The notes beneath the pieces were generated by a model. That model was given only the letters and a program-made list of their open reading frames with translations. It had not been told where the DNA came from and searched no databases. From NCBI RefSeq assembly GCF_900172235.1, contig NZ_FWFQ01000021.1, forward strand, positions 1 through 63,881: a DNA stretch of 63,881 nucleotides. The letters run 5' to 3'. Each line of letters starts with the position of its first letter. The first letter of the stretch is position 1. Of the stretch, positions 8,474 through 18,080 are shown piece after piece. The position numbers and the translations under genes are program-made. Source of the DNA: Pseudoruegeria aquimaris (GTDB lineage: Bacteria > Pseudomonadota > Alphaproteobacteria > Rhodobacterales > Rhodobacteraceae).

Positions 8474-9918
8474 CAGCCCGGCGCCCCGGCGCTGATGTAG
8501 GCCGTCTTCACGGTGGTGTAGAACTCTGCCGCCGCCCGGCCTTGCTCGCGCGGGCCGTAGGAGCTTTCGCCGCGCCCGCCGAAGGGCACGTGGTAGTCCG
8601 TGCCGGCGGTGGGCAGGTTCACCGTTACCACGCCGGTCCGCGCGTTCCGGCGGAAGTGGGTGGCGCGGGCGAGGCTCTTGGTCACGATGCCGGAGGTCAG
8701 TCCGAAACGGGTGTCGTTGACGGTGGCCAGAGCTTCCTCGTAGCCGTCCACCCGGATGACCGAGGTGAGCGGCGCGAACATCTCCTCGCGGTTGATGCGC
8801 ATGGCGTTGGTGGTGTTCAGGAAGACGCCGGGGCTCATGTAGTGGCCGTCGTGGGGCATTTCGAGCCGGGTGCCGCCGCAGGCCAGCTCCGCCCCTTCGG
8901 ACTGGCCGAGCGCGACGTAGGCGAGGTTTGCCTCCAGCTGTTCCGCGCTGACGACCGGGCCCATCTCGGTTCCCGCCTCGAGCGCGTGGCCCACCTTCAT
9001 CGCGCGCGCGCCCGCCACCAGCTTCTCAACGAAAGCATCGTGGACCGCCGCGTGGACGACGAGGCGGGAGGAGGCCGTGCATTTCTGCCCGCTGCCGCCG
9101 AATGCCCCTCCGAGGGCGAGGCTGACGGCCAGATCGAGATCGGCGTCCTCCATCACCGCGAGTGCGTTCTTCGATCCCATCTCCATCTGAACCTTCGTCA
9201 GGTTCTGCACGGCCGCGGCGGCGATCCGCCTGCCCACGGGCACCGAGCCGGTGAAGGAGATCGCGTCGATGTCCGGGCTGTCCACCAGCCGTTGGCCGAT
9301 GGCCCCGCCGGCGCCCATGACGAGGCTGAACAGGCCTTTGGGGATGTCCTGCCGGCTGATGATCTCGGTCAGGGCCACGGCGGAGGCCGGGGTGAGGTTG
9401 GCCGGCTTCCAGACCACGGCATTGCCGTAGCACAGGGCCGGCGCGATCTTCCACGACGCCGTGGCGGTGGGGAAATTCCACGGGCTGATCACGGCGACCA
9501 CGCCCACCGGCTCGCGCCGCACGTCGATTTCGACGCCGGGGCGGACGGAGTCCGCGTTTTCACCCAGTTGGCGCAGGCATTCCGCCGCATAGTACGTGAA
9601 GAACTGCCCGGCCCGGTAGACCTCGCCCTTGCCCTCGGCCAGCGGCTTGCCCTCTTCGCGGCTCAGGAGCGTGCCGAGTTCCTCGGCGCGGGCCATCAGC
9701 TCGGTGCCGATGGCCATGAGAACCGCCTGCTTGCGCTCCGGCCCGTAGGCGGCCCATTCCGCCTGTGCGCGGCGGGCCTGTTCGATCGTCGCATCCAGCT
9801 GGTCGGGGCTCGCCTGCGCGAACAGGCCGATGAGGTCGGACAGGTCCGAGGGGTTGCGGTTCTCGATTTCGCTCTCCCCGGCGAGCCATTCGCCGGCGAT
9901 CAGGTTCAGCTTCGTCAC
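8473..9918 (-). CDS. NAD(P)-dependent aldehyde dehydrogenase
   Basis: A 481-aa ALDH. It has the PWNFPTATASWKIAPAL cofactor/oxyanion segment, KPANLTP, FTGSVPVGRRI Rossmann loop, general-base Glu in MEMGSKNALAV, and nucleophile Cys in GGSGQKCTASSR. I choose the GTG at 9918, which gives VTKLNLIAGEWLAG, the usual ALDH N-terminus; an ATG at 9963 adds 15 unlike residues and would sit close to the LysR operator. It resembles semialdehyde dehydrogenases such as the ketoglutarate-semialdehyde type, but the substrate is undetermined. First gene of the five-gene minus-strand operon. Confidence 0.9.
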   Translation of the reverse strand: MTKLNLIAGEWLAGESEIENRNPSDLSDLIGLFAQASPDQLDATIEQARRAQAEWAAYGPERKQAVLMAIGTELMARAEELGTLLSREEGKPLAEGKGEVYRAGQFFTYYAAECLRQLGENADSVRPGVEIDVRREPVGVVAVISPWNFPTATASWKIAPALCYGNAVVWKPANLTPASAVALTEIISRQDIPKGLFSLVMGAGGAIGQRLVDSPDIDAISFTGSVPVGRRIAAAAVQNLTKVQMEMGSKNALAVMEDADLDLAVSLALGGAFGGSGQKCTASSRLVVHAAVHDAFVEKLVAGARAMKVGHALEAGTEMGPVVSAEQLEANLAYVALGQSEGAELACGGTRLEMPHDGHYMSPGVFLNTTNAMRINREEMFAPLTSVIRVDGYEEALATVNDTRFGLTSGIVTKSLARATHFRRNARTGVVTVNLPTAGTDYHVPFGGRGESSYGPREQGRAAAEFYTTVKTAYISAGAPG

Positions 9919-9998
9919 GATGGGCCCCGTTCTGATTGACTGGGCGCAGAGTGGACTTCGCATCCGGCATCAGTCAAACTAGAACAAATTGAACAAAC

Positions 9999-10013
9999 TT
10001 CAGATGTACTGAA
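9999..10013. promoter_or_regulatory. Probable LysR-type operator (TTCAG-N5-CTGAA)
   Basis: A perfect 15-bp interrupted palindrome in the short divergent region between the ALDH gene and the LysR gene, ending 2 bp before the LysR ATG. It fits the T-N11-A form of LysR recognition sites. Its place suggests autorepression of the LysR gene plus control of the five-gene operon. No binding data. Confidence 0.55.
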
Positions 10014-10015
10014 GC

Positions 10016-10888
10016 ATGGCCATCAAGATCGAAACCCTGCGCTGTTTCTGTGCCGTGGCGGAGGCCGGCAATCTCGCGGAGGCGGCCGACCGGCTTGGCC
10101 GGACGCAATCCGCCGTGTCGATGACGTTGAAGCAGCTGGAAAGCCACCTCGGCCGCAAGCTCTTCGAGGGGGAGCGCAAGGGCCGGCTGTCGGCGCTGGG
10201 CGAACAGGTCTTCGAGCTTTCCCTGCGGCAGGTGCGCCAGTTCGACGAAACGGTGCAGGCGATCGAGGCCGCGGCCCACGCCGCCAACGGCCAGATCCGG
10301 ATCGCCTCGGTGCCCTCCGTCGCGGCGCTGATCTTTCCGGGCGTGCTTGCCCACATGACGCGGGCCTTTCCCGGCGCCAAGGTGGAGATGCGCGACGCCG
10401 ATACCCGCCAGGTGCTGGATGCGCTGGCCGAGGGGAAGGCCGATATCGGCATCGCCTCTGGCCTGCACTCGGTGCGGGGCGTGCGGGCGCTGCCGCTCTT
10501 CGCGGATCGGTTCGGGCTCGTGTGCAGCACCGCCCACCCGCTGATGCAGGCCGCAGAGGCCCCGACGGTTGCGGCGGTTCTGTCGGCGCCCTTCCTGCGC
10601 AACGCGCTCTGCGATCTTATCGATGAGCCGGGCTTCGCGCAGGCCATGGAGCGGGCCGACGTGACGATCCACAACACCCAGTCCCTCATCGCCATGGTCG
10701 CGGCGGGCCGCTGGGTGACGATCCTTCCCGAAGCCGTGGCACGCATCCTGCCCGACGGCACCGCCTTCCGCCCGCTCGCCGATCTTTCCGTGCGGCGGCA
10801 GGTCTACCTCTACGTCCGGGAGGCGCCGCGGTTCGGGCATCTGAGCGAGGCCTGCAGCCAGTTCATCCTCGGGCTGAGCCTGCCCTGA
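10016..10888 (+). CDS. LysR-family transcriptional regulator
   Basis: 290 aa. The N-terminal winged helix-turn-helix (residues ~1-60, with NLAEAADRLGRTQSAVSMTLKQLESHLGRKLFEG) is followed by a periplasmic-binding-like effector domain. It is divergent from the ALDH/M19-like/DUF3726 operon, with a palindrome just upstream, so it is the likely regulator of that operon, with a pathway intermediate as effector. Followed after 160 bp by the LacI-type operators and the next operon. Confidence 0.93.
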   Translation: MAIKIETLRCFCAVAEAGNLAEAADRLGRTQSAVSMTLKQLESHLGRKLFEGERKGRLSALGEQVFELSLRQVRQFDETVQAIEAAAHAANGQIRIASVPSVAALIFPGVLAHMTRAFPGAKVEMRDADTRQVLDALAEGKADIGIASGLHSVRGVRALPLFADRFGLVCSTAHPLMQAAEAPTVAAVLSAPFLRNALCDLIDEPGFAQAMERADVTIHNTQSLIAMVAAGRWVTILPEAVARILPDGTAFRPLADLSVRRQVYLYVREAPRFGHLSEACSQFILGLSLP

Positions 10889-10952
10889 TCGCACCCTTTC
10901 AGCGTTGTGGCCCTGCCGAACGGCCTTGAGGCGAAATTTCCCTTGCGAGATT

Positions 10953-10987
10953 TGGAGCGTTCCAGTAATCAATTTTGGAACGTTCCA
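10953..10987. promoter_or_regulatory. Tandem LacI-family operators upstream of the 13-gene operon
   Basis: Two 12-bp palindromes with the central CG typical of LacI-family sites: TGGAGCGTTCCA (10953-10964) and TGGAACGTTCCA (10976-10987). Their centres are 23 bp apart, about two helical turns, so two dimers would bind on the same DNA face. They lie 60-95 bp before the CoA-transferase start, in the promoter region. The operon encodes a LacI-type regulator at 22608, the obvious ligand. I saw no further copy in the window. Confidence 0.75.
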
Positions 10988-11048
10988 TAAGGCGAGTCGC
11001 ACGCGTGTGCCGGAGCGCCGCCAAGGCTGGAAGCGGGAGGAGGACGTG

Positions 11049-12620
11049 ATGACAAAGATTGTTCCTGTCGCAGAAGCGGTGGCCCGGATCGCCGATGGTG
11101 CGGTCGTCTCGGTGTCCTCTTCCTCGACCCTCGGCTGCCCGGATGCGGTGCTGGCCGCGATCGGCGCGCGCTTCGAGGCGGAGGGCCACCCGCGGGGCAT
11201 CACGACGCTGCATCCGATCGCGGCGGGCGATGTCTACGGGGTGAAGGGCATGGATCACATCGCCAGGGACGGGCTGCTGGCGCGCGTTCTGGCGGGCTCC
11301 TACCCGTCGGGGCCGTCGAGCGTGGAGATGCCCGAGATCTGGAAGATGATCGTGGAGGATCGCGTCGCCGCCTACAACGTGCCCTCCGGCATCATGTTCG
11401 ACATGCACCGAGAAGCGGCGGCGCAGCGGCCCGGCGTGCTCACGGAAGTCGGGCTGGATACCTTCGTGGATCCGCAGCTTCAGGGCTGCGCCATGAATGC
11501 GAAGGGGGCCGCCGCGCCCATCGTCCACCGGGTCGAGTTCGGCGGCCGGACGTGGCTGCACTTCCCCAATCTTCCGCCCGACGTGGCCATCATCCGGGCG
11601 ACGACCGCCGACGAGCGCGGAAACCTGACATACGAACACGAGGGCGCCTACCTCGGCGGGCTGGAGCAGGCCATCGCCGCGCGCAACAACGGCGGGCTGG
11701 TGATCGCGCAGGTCAAGCGGATCACCGCGAACGGCTCCCTGCGCCCCCATGACGTGCGCGTGCCGGGGCACCTCGTGGATTGCATCGTGGTGGCCCCGGA
11801 TCAGAAACAGACGACCGAAACCCAGTACGACCCCGCGATCTCGGGCGAAGTCATGCGCCCCTGGAGCAGCTTCTCGCTGGCGGAGCACGGGGTGGAAAAG
11901 GTGATCGCCCGGCGCGCGGCGCAGCAGCTCAAGCGCGGCATGACGGCCAACCTCGGCTTCGGGATCAGCGCCATGGTGCCCCGCATTCTGCTGGAAGAGG
12001 GCCACCCCGATGCGGTGACATGGGCCATCGAACAGGGCGCGGTGGGGGGCATGCCGCTGACGGGTTTCGCTTTCGGCTGCGCCTCCAACGCAGATGCCTT
12101 TGTCCCTTCCCCGCAGCAGTTCATCTACTTCCAGGGCGCGGGCTTCGACGTTTCCTTCCTCTCCTTCCTCGAGGTGGACGTTGAGGGCAACGTCAACGTC
12201 TCCAAGCTCGGCAAGAAACCCTACCTGACAGCCGGCTGCGGCGGCTTCGTGGACATCACCGCCAAGGCGAAGAACATCGTCTTCTCGGGCTGGTTCGAGG
12301 CCGGGGCGAAGATCGGCCTGACGGCGGAGGGCATCGCCATCGAAGCCCCCGGCAAGTTCACCAAGATGGTGGAGAAGGTGGAGCATGTCACCTTCTCGGG
12401 CAAGCGTGCGCGGGAGCAGGGGCAGAACGTCCTTTACGTCACGGAGCGCTGCGTGATCGAACTTACCGGCAACGGGCTCGTCGCCACCGAGATCATGCCG
12501 GGGATCGATCCGCGCGAGCACATCGTGGCGGCCTCGCAGGGGCGGGTGCAGGTGGCCGAGAACGCGCGGCAGATGCCGAAGGCGCTGCTGGCCGAGGGTC
12601 CGATGGGGCTGGCGCTATGA
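11049..12620 (+). CDS. Acyl-CoA:carboxylate CoA-transferase (YdiF/propionate CoA-transferase type)
   Basis: A 523-aa fused alpha+beta family-I CoA-transferase. The N-terminal half carries ITTLHPIAAGDVYG and a glycine-rich core; the C-terminal half holds the probable catalytic glutamate E328 in WAIEQGAVGGMP, equivalent to the covalent glutamyl-CoA Glu of YdiF. It would move CoA from acetyl- or succinyl-CoA to a carboxylic acid. The ATG at 11049 follows GGGAGGAGG; the frame is open 48 codons further upstream, but that part overlaps the operators. First gene of the LacI-linked operon. Confidence 0.92.
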   Translation: MTKIVPVAEAVARIADGAVVSVSSSSTLGCPDAVLAAIGARFEAEGHPRGITTLHPIAAGDVYGVKGMDHIARDGLLARVLAGSYPSGPSSVEMPEIWKMIVEDRVAAYNVPSGIMFDMHREAAAQRPGVLTEVGLDTFVDPQLQGCAMNAKGAAAPIVHRVEFGGRTWLHFPNLPPDVAIIRATTADERGNLTYEHEGAYLGGLEQAIAARNNGGLVIAQVKRITANGSLRPHDVRVPGHLVDCIVVAPDQKQTTETQYDPAISGEVMRPWSSFSLAEHGVEKVIARRAAQQLKRGMTANLGFGISAMVPRILLEEGHPDAVTWAIEQGAVGGMPLTGFAFGCASNADAFVPSPQQFIYFQGAGFDVSFLSFLEVDVEGNVNVSKLGKKPYLTAGCGGFVDITAKAKNIVFSGWFEAGAKIGLTAEGIAIEAPGKFTKMVEKVEHVTFSGKRAREQGQNVLYVTERCVIELTGNGLVATEIMPGIDPREHIVAASQGRVQVAENARQMPKALLAEGPMGLAL

Positions 12621-13384
12621 GCACGGTGGAGCTGACGCAATCGGGGCCGGTCGCCGTGCTGACCCTCTCCAACGAGTACAAGCTGAACGCGCTGACGATG
12701 GCCATGCTGGAAGCGCTCGAAGCCCATCTTGCCCGCCTGGACAGGGATCCCGGTACGCGGGCCGTGATCCTGACCGGGGCCGGCCCCAAGGCCTTCTGCT
12801 GCGGCGCCGACATCGCGGAGTGGGGGGACTTTTCGCCTGCTGAATTTGCCCGCATCTGGGTGCGTGAAGGCCACCGGATCTTTGATCGGCTGGCGCGGCT
12901 CTCCAAACCCACCATCGCCGCCCTGAACGGCCATGCCTTCGGCGGCGGGCTGGAGCTGGCCGCCTGCTGCGACATCCGGGTGATGGCCCCGCGCGCCACG
13001 CTGGCGCTGCCCGAAGCCAGGGTCGGCATCGTGCCCGGCTGGTCCGGCAGCCAGCGGCTGCTGCGGCTGCTGCCCGAACCCGTCGTGAAGGAGATCGCGC
13101 TTTTCGGCCGCCGAATCCCGGCGGAGCGGGCGCTGGGCCTCGGCTTCGCGGCCGAGATCGCGGAGGACGCGCTCGGCGCGGCGCAGGCCATCGCGGCGGA
13201 ACTCCCGGGCCTCTCGCCGCGCGCGAACGAGATCACCAAGGCGATGATCCACGCCGCCGCCGGCGAAGACGGCGCCGCGGCCATCGAGGCGCTCGGCGGC
13301 GCCGCCGCCGGGGCCAGCGCGGATCGCGACGAAGGCGTTGCGGCCTTCCTCTCCAAACGTTCACCGGAATTCAACGGGCAATAA
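12617..13384 (+). CDS. Enoyl-CoA hydratase/isomerase (crotonase) family protein
   Basis: A 255-aa crotonase. It has the oxyanion-hole segment FCCGADIAEW and HAFGGGLELAACCD, and both catalytic glutamates of hydratases appear present: E in GGGLELA and E in LALPEARVGIVPG. It overlaps the CoA-transferase stop by 4 bp (ATGA). With its neighbour it could activate an unsaturated acid and hydrate it, or act as a hydrolase or lyase of the fold. Substrate unknown. Confidence 0.92.
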   Translation: MSTVELTQSGPVAVLTLSNEYKLNALTMAMLEALEAHLARLDRDPGTRAVILTGAGPKAFCCGADIAEWGDFSPAEFARIWVREGHRIFDRLARLSKPTIAALNGHAFGGGLELAACCDIRVMAPRATLALPEARVGIVPGWSGSQRLLRLLPEPVVKEIALFGRRIPAERALGLGFAAEIAEDALGAAQAIAAELPGLSPRANEITKAMIHAAAGEDGAAAIEALGGAAAGASADRDEGVAAFLSKRSPEFNGQ

Positions 13385-13387
13385 ACG

Positions 13388-14914
13388 ATGAAAGATCTCA
13401 CCATCAACACGGCCACCGCCTTCGATCTGCCCCCGGTCTTCGCCGCGCGGCACCTGATCGACGGCGCGTGGATCGACGGCGGCGACACCTTCGAACGCGT
13501 CTCCCCCTCCCACGACGTGGTGGTCAGCCGTGCCTGCCTCGGCGGGGCGGCCGAGGTGAACGCCGCCGTCGCCGCCGCGCGCCGCGCCTTCGATGCGGGG
13601 ATCTGGAGCCGGATCCCCGCGAAGGACCGCGCCGCGGTGCTGCTGAAGGTCGCCGACCTGATCGAGGCCAACGTCGAGCGCATCGCGGTGCAGGAGACGC
13701 TGGAAAGCGGCAAGCCGATCGCGCAGGCGCGGGGCGAAGTGGGCGGCGCGGCCGATCTCTGGCGCTACGCCGCCGCTCTGGCGCGCACCAGCCACGGCGA
13801 CAGCCACAACAGCCTCGGCGAAGACATGCTCGGCGTCGTCGTGAAGGAGCCGATCGGGGTGGTCTCCATCATCACGCCATGGAACTTCCCCTTCTGGATC
13901 CTGAGCCAGAAACTGCCCTTCGCGCTGGCCGCGGGCTGCACCGTCGTGGTGAAACCTTCGGAGATGACGCCCTCTTCCACGGTGATGCTGGGCGAGCTGC
14001 TGATCGAGGCGGGCCTGCCGGCTGGCGTCTGCAACATCGTGCTGGGCCTCGGTGATCCCGTTGGCAGCCTGATGACGACCCACGAAGCGGTGGACATGGT
14101 GACCTTCACCGGTTCCACGGCCGTGGGCAAGCGGATCACGCAGGCCGCCGCGGGCACGCTCAAGAAGGTGGCGCTGGAGCTGGGGGGCAAGAACCCGCAG
14201 GTCATCATGCCCGACGCCGATCTCGAAAACGCCGCCGACGCGGTGACCTTCGGCATCTATTTCAACGTCGGCCAGTGCTGCAATTCCTCCAGCCGCATCA
14301 TCGTGCATGAGGACATCGCGCAGGATTTCGTGGCCCGCGTCGTGGAGCTTTCGCGAAAGGTGCGTTTCGGCGATCCGCTGGACGACAGCACCCAGGTCGG
14401 CGCCATCGTGACGGCCGAGCACAACGCCAAGATCGACGGATACGTCAAGGACGCCGTGGCAGCGGGGGCGCGGCTGGAGCTGGGCGGTGCGCCGCTGCGC
14501 GTGGAGGGGCTGGGGCCGCAGTTCTACCAGCCCACCGTGATCAGCGGCGTGACACCGGACATGGCCATCGCGCGCGAAGAGGTGTTCGGCCCGGTGCTCA
14601 CGGTGCTCACGTTCCGCACGCTGGAAGAGGCCATCGCGCTCACGAATGACTCCGACTACGGCCTCTCGGCGGGAATCTGGAGCAACGACATCCACACCTG
14701 CCTCGCCTTCGTCCGCGGGGCGCAGGCCGGCACCGTCTGGACCAACACCTGGATGGACGGCTTTCCGGAGCTGGCTTTCGGCGGGATGAAGCAATCGGGC
14801 CAGGGCCGCGAGATCGGCCGCTACGGCTACGAGGAATTCCTTGAGGTGAAATCGCTGGTGATGCGCGTCGGGCGCGACAGCCGGACACCCTGGGTCGCGC
14901 GGAGCGAGGATTGA
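13388..14914 (+). CDS. NAD(P)-dependent aldehyde dehydrogenase (betaine-aldehyde-dehydrogenase-like)
   Basis: A 508-aa ALDH starting 3 bp after the crotonase stop. It has [43 protein letters not shown], the Glu in [12 protein letters not shown] and the nucleophile Cys in [12 protein letters not shown] (double Cys as in ALDH9/BADH-like members). It is placed to oxidise the aldehyde formed by one of the GMC oxidoreductases of the operon to the acid that the CoA-transferase would activate. That order of steps is inference. Confidence 0.93.
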   Translation: MKDLTINTATAFDLPPVFAARHLIDGAWIDGGDTFERVSPSHDVVVSRACLGGAAEVNAAVAAARRAFDAGIWSRIPAKDRAAVLLKVADLIEANVERIAVQETLESGKPIAQARGEVGGAADLWRYAAALARTSHGDSHNSLGEDMLGVVVKEPIGVVSIITPWNFPFWILSQKLPFALAAGCTVVVKPSEMTPSSTVMLGELLIEAGLPAGVCNIVLGLGDPVGSLMTTHEAVDMVTFTGSTAVGKRITQAAAGTLKKVALELGGKNPQVIMPDADLENAADAVTFGIYFNVGQCCNSSSRIIVHEDIAQDFVARVVELSRKVRFGDPLDDSTQVGAIVTAEHNAKIDGYVKDAVAAGARLELGGAPLRVEGLGPQFYQPTVISGVTPDMAIAREEVFGPVLTVLTFRTLEEAIALTNDSDYGLSAGIWSNDIHTCLAFVRGAQAGTVWTNTWMDGFPELAFGGMKQSGQGREIGRYGYEEFLEVKSLVMRVGRDSRTPWVARSED

Positions 14915-14952
14915 TCGCTCCGCACCATGAAACGCAGTTAGGGAGGTTAACA

Positions 14953-16209
14953 ATGCGTTCATTTCTGAAGACGAAAACGGCCATCGCGGTGGCTCTGACG
15001 GTCACCGCCGGTGCGGCCCATGCCGATGGGCATGACGTGGAGGTGCTGCACTGGTGGACGTCCGGCGGCGAAGCCGCGGCGCTCAACGTGCTCAAGGAAG
15101 ATCTGGAAAGCCAGGGCATCGGCTGGACGGACATGCCCGTCGCCGGTGGCGGCGGTGAGCAGGCGATGACGGTGCTGCGTGCCCGCGTCACCGCCGGCAA
15201 CGCCCCCACCGCCGTGCAGGGCCTTGGCTTTGACATTCTCGACTGGGCCAACCAGGGCGCGCTCGCCAACCTCAATGACGTCGCTGCCGCCGAGGGCTGG
15301 GACGATGTGATCCCCGAGGCGCTGCAGGCCTTCGCCAAGGTCGATGGCGCATGGGTTTCCGCGCCGGTCAACGTGCACTCCACCAACTGGGTCTGGGCCA
15401 ACAAGGCGGTGCTGGATGCCAACGGCATCGACGTGCCGGAAACCTGGGAGGATTTCGTGGCCGCGCTGGACAAGCTGAAGGCCGCCGGCGTCACGCCGAT
15501 CGCCCACGGCGGGCAGGCCTGGCAGGAAGCCACGGTGTTTGACGCCGTTGCCATGTCCACCCTCGGGCCGGACGGCTACAAGGCCGCCTTCATCGATCTC
15601 GATCCGGAAGCGCTGGGCTCGGATGCCATGAAGGAAGCCTTCGAGCGCATGGAAGTGATCCGCGCCAACGTGGACGAGAACTTCTCCGGCCGCGACTGGA
15701 ACCTCGCAACCGCGATGGTCATCAACGGCGAGGCCGGCTTCCAGATGATGGGCGACTGGGCCAAGGGCGAATTCCTGAACGCGGGCAAGAAGCCGGGTGA
15801 GGATTTCCTCTGTTTCCGCTTCCCCGGCACGCAGGATCAGGTCACCTTCAACGCCGACCAGTTCATGATGTTCGACCAGGGCGGCGCCGTCTCCAAGGAA
15901 CAGGCCGCGCTGGCCTCCGCGATCCTGTCGCCGTCCTTCCAGTCCGCCTTCAACGTGGTGAAGGGCTCCGTCCCTGCGCGCACGGATGTATCGGACGAGG
16001 CCTTCGACGATTGCGGCAAGAAGGGCATGGCCGATCTCGCGGCCGCGGCGGCGAGCGGCAACCTGTTCGGCTCCATGGCCCACGGCCACGCCAACCCGGC
16101 CGCGGTGAAGAACGCCATGTACGACGTCATCACCGCCCATTTCAACGGTGAGTTCGACAGCGCCGAAGCGGTGCAGGAACTCGTCGATGCCGTGGAAATC
16201 GCCCAGTAA
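14953..16209 (+). CDS. Sugar ABC transporter substrate-binding protein (GtsA-like)
   Basis: 418 aa. A signal peptide ([24 protein letters not shown]) precedes a CUT1-type solute-binding fold. [19 protein letters not shown] and the [16 protein letters not shown] segment closely recall Pseudomonas GtsA glucose-binding proteins, so glucose, mannose or a related hexose/polyol is the likely ligand. Start at 14953 follows GGGAGG; the 14 upstream codons in frame lack a signal-like start. It is followed by a strong hairpin before the permease genes. Confidence 0.92.
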   Translation: MRSFLKTKTAIAVALTVTAGAAHADGHDVEVLHWWTSGGEAAALNVLKEDLESQGIGWTDMPVAGGGGEQAMTVLRARVTAGNAPTAVQGLGFDILDWANQGALANLNDVAAAEGWDDVIPEALQAFAKVDGAWVSAPVNVHSTNWVWANKAVLDANGIDVPETWEDFVAALDKLKAAGVTPIAHGGQAWQEATVFDAVAMSTLGPDGYKAAFIDLDPEALGSDAMKEAFERMEVIRANVDENFSGRDWNLATAMVINGEAGFQMMGDWAKGEFLNAGKKPGEDFLCFRFPGTQDQVTFNADQFMMFDQGGAVSKEQAALASAILSPSFQSAFNVVKGSVPARTDVSDEAFDDCGKKGMADLAAAAASGNLFGSMAHGHANPAAVKNAMYDVITAHFNGEFDSAEAVQELVDAVEIAQ

Positions 16210-16226
16210 ATCCGGGCGATCCTCCC

Positions 16227-16259
16227 GTGGCGGAGCGGTGGCCTAGGCCGCTCCGCCAC
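16227..16259 (+). promoter_or_regulatory. Intercistronic hairpin between binding-protein and permease genes
   Basis: A perfect 12-bp GC-rich stem (GTGGCGGAGCGG / CCGCTCCGCCAC) with a 9-nt inner loop containing TGGCCTAGG. It begins 18 bp after the binding-protein stop and lacks a U-tract. Such hairpins usually protect the upstream message from 3' exonucleases and reduce downstream expression, giving excess binding protein over permease. Confidence 0.8.
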
Positions 16260-16301
16260 ACCTGACCACCAACACACCAAACATCCCAAGGGGGGCGCGT
16301 G

Positions 16302-17195
16302 ATGGCACATACGGCCGACGCGGATTTCAAGACGCGGCTGCAGAACCTGTTGCCCAAGCTGGTGCTTTCGCCATCGCTGGCCATGGTTCTGGTCTTCGTC
16401 TACGGCTTCATCATTTTCTCGGTCTACCTGTCCTTCACCGACAGCCGCCTGCTGCCGTCCTTCGGCTGGGTGGGGTGGGAGAACTACTCCAAGCTCTGGC
16501 GCCTGAGCCATTGGGAGATCTCGCTCAGGAACATGGGCGTCTTTGCCGCGCTCTACATCTCGATCTGCACCGTGCTGGGGCTTGGGCTCGCGATCTTCCT
16601 CGATCAGAAGATCCGCGCCGAGGGGATGATCCGCACGATCTACCTCTACCCGATGGCGCTCTCCTTCATCGTGACGGGCACCGCCTGGAAATGGTTCCTC
16701 GATCCCGGCATCGGCCTTGAGAACGTGCTCCAGACCTGGGGCTGGGAGAGCTTCCGCTTCGACTGGATCAAGAACCGCGACTACGCGATCTACACGGTGG
16801 TGCTGGCCGCCGTCTGGCAGACATCGGGCTTCGTCATGGCGATGTTCCTCGCCGGCCTGCGCGGGATCGACAACGAGATCCTGAAGGCCGCCCAGATGGA
16901 CGGCGCCTCGAACTGGAACCTCTACCGCCGCATCATCATCCCGCAGCTTCGGCCTGCCTTCCTCTCGGCCTTCGTGATCCTCAGCCATCTGGCGATCAAG
17001 ACCTTCGACCTGGTGATCGCGCTCACCGGCGGCGGGCCGGGGCGGGCCACCGAACTGCCGGCGACCTTCATGTATTCCTACACCTTCAGCCGCAACCAGA
17101 TGGGCATCGGCGCCGCTTCCGCCACCATCATGCTGATGACGATCGCCGCGATCATGATCCCCTATCTCTATGCCGAACTGCGGGAGAAGAAATGA
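16302..17195 (+). CDS. Sugar ABC transporter permease (GtsB-like)
   Basis: 297 aa with six TM segments and the EAA loop (NEILKAAQMDGASNWNLYRRIIIPQLRP). Family traits include YGFIIFSVYLSFTDSRLLPSFGWVGWENY and YPMALSFIVTGTAWKW, both close to glucose-type CUT1 permeases. ATG at 16302 is preferred over the adjacent GTG at 16299 because spacing from the AAGGGGGG site is better. It overlaps the next permease gene by 4 bp. It pairs with that permease in the inner membrane. Confidence 0.94.
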   Translation: MAHTADADFKTRLQNLLPKLVLSPSLAMVLVFVYGFIIFSVYLSFTDSRLLPSFGWVGWENYSKLWRLSHWEISLRNMGVFAALYISICTVLGLGLAIFLDQKIRAEGMIRTIYLYPMALSFIVTGTAWKWFLDPGIGLENVLQTWGWESFRFDWIKNRDYAIYTVVLAAVWQTSGFVMAMFLAGLRGIDNEILKAAQMDGASNWNLYRRIIIPQLRPAFLSAFVILSHLAIKTFDLVIALTGGGPGRATELPATFMYSYTFSRNQMGIGAASATIMLMTIAAIMIPYLYAELREKK

Positions 17196-18076
17196 TGTCC
17201 GTTTCCACTCAGGATACCGCCATCCGCACCGGTCGCGTCACGCGGGCGCTGATCTACCTCGTGCTGCTGCTGTTCGGGCTCTTCTACCTGCTGCCGCTCT
17301 ACGTGATGGTGGTGAACTCGGTGAAGCCGCTGGACGAGATCACCGGCGGCGGCATGATGAACCTGCCGCGCGTCTTCACGCTGGAGCCCTGGGCCAAGGC
17401 GTGGTCTTCGGCGCAGATCGGCGTCGATCCCACCGGGCTGCAGCCCTACTTCTGGAACTCGATCAAGATGGTGGTGCCGGCGGTGGCGATCTCGACCGTG
17501 CTGGGCGCGCTCAACGGCTACGTGCTGACGAAATGGCGCTTCCGGGGTGATACCATCCTCTTCGGCCTGATGCTCTTTGCCTGTTTCATCCCCTTCCAGA
17601 TCGTGCTGATCCCGATGGCGCGGATGCTCGGGCTGATGGGGCTCGCGGGCACGACCTGGGGGCTGGTGCTGGTGCATGTCGTCTACGGGATCGGCTTCAC
17701 CACGCTGTACTTCCGCAACTACTACGCGGTGTTTCCCACCGAACTGATCCGCGCCGCGCAGATCGACGGGGCAGGCTTCTTCCAGATCTTCTGGCGCATC
17801 CTGCTGCCCTCCTCGGGGCCGATCGCCGTGGTCTCGATCATCTGGCAATTCACCAACATCTGGAACGACTTCCTCTTCGGCGCCTCCTTCGCCGGGGCCG
17901 ACAGCCAGCCGATGACGGTGGCGCTCAACAACCTCGTGCAATCCTCCACCGGCGTGAAGGAATACAACGTTCACTTCGCGGGGGCGATCCTCGCCGCCCT
18001 TCCCACTCTCCTCGTTTACATCGTCGCGGGCCGCTACTTCGTGCGTGGCCTGATGGCAGGCTCCGTGAAAGGATAA
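17192..18076 (+). CDS. Sugar ABC transporter permease (GtsC-like)
   Basis: 294 aa with six TMs and the EAA loop ELIRAAQIDGAGFFQIFWRILLPSSGP. The segment SVKPLDEITGGGMMNLP and the motif NSIKMVVPAVAISTVLGALN strongly recall Pseudomonas GtsC, supporting a glucose-type importer. The start overlaps the gtsB-like stop by 4 bp; a second ATG three bases on is equally possible. It ends 4 bp before the ATPase gene. Confidence 0.94.
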   Translation: MMSVSTQDTAIRTGRVTRALIYLVLLLFGLFYLLPLYVMVVNSVKPLDEITGGGMMNLPRVFTLEPWAKAWSSAQIGVDPTGLQPYFWNSIKMVVPAVAISTVLGALNGYVLTKWRFRGDTILFGLMLFACFIPFQIVLIPMARMLGLMGLAGTTWGLVLVHVVYGIGFTTLYFRNYYAVFPTELIRAAQIDGAGFFQIFWRILLPSSGPIAVVSIIWQFTNIWNDFLFGASFAGADSQPMTVALNNLVQSSTGVKEYNVHFAGAILAALPTLLVYIVAGRYFVRGLMAGSVKG

Positions 18077-18080
18077 TCAC

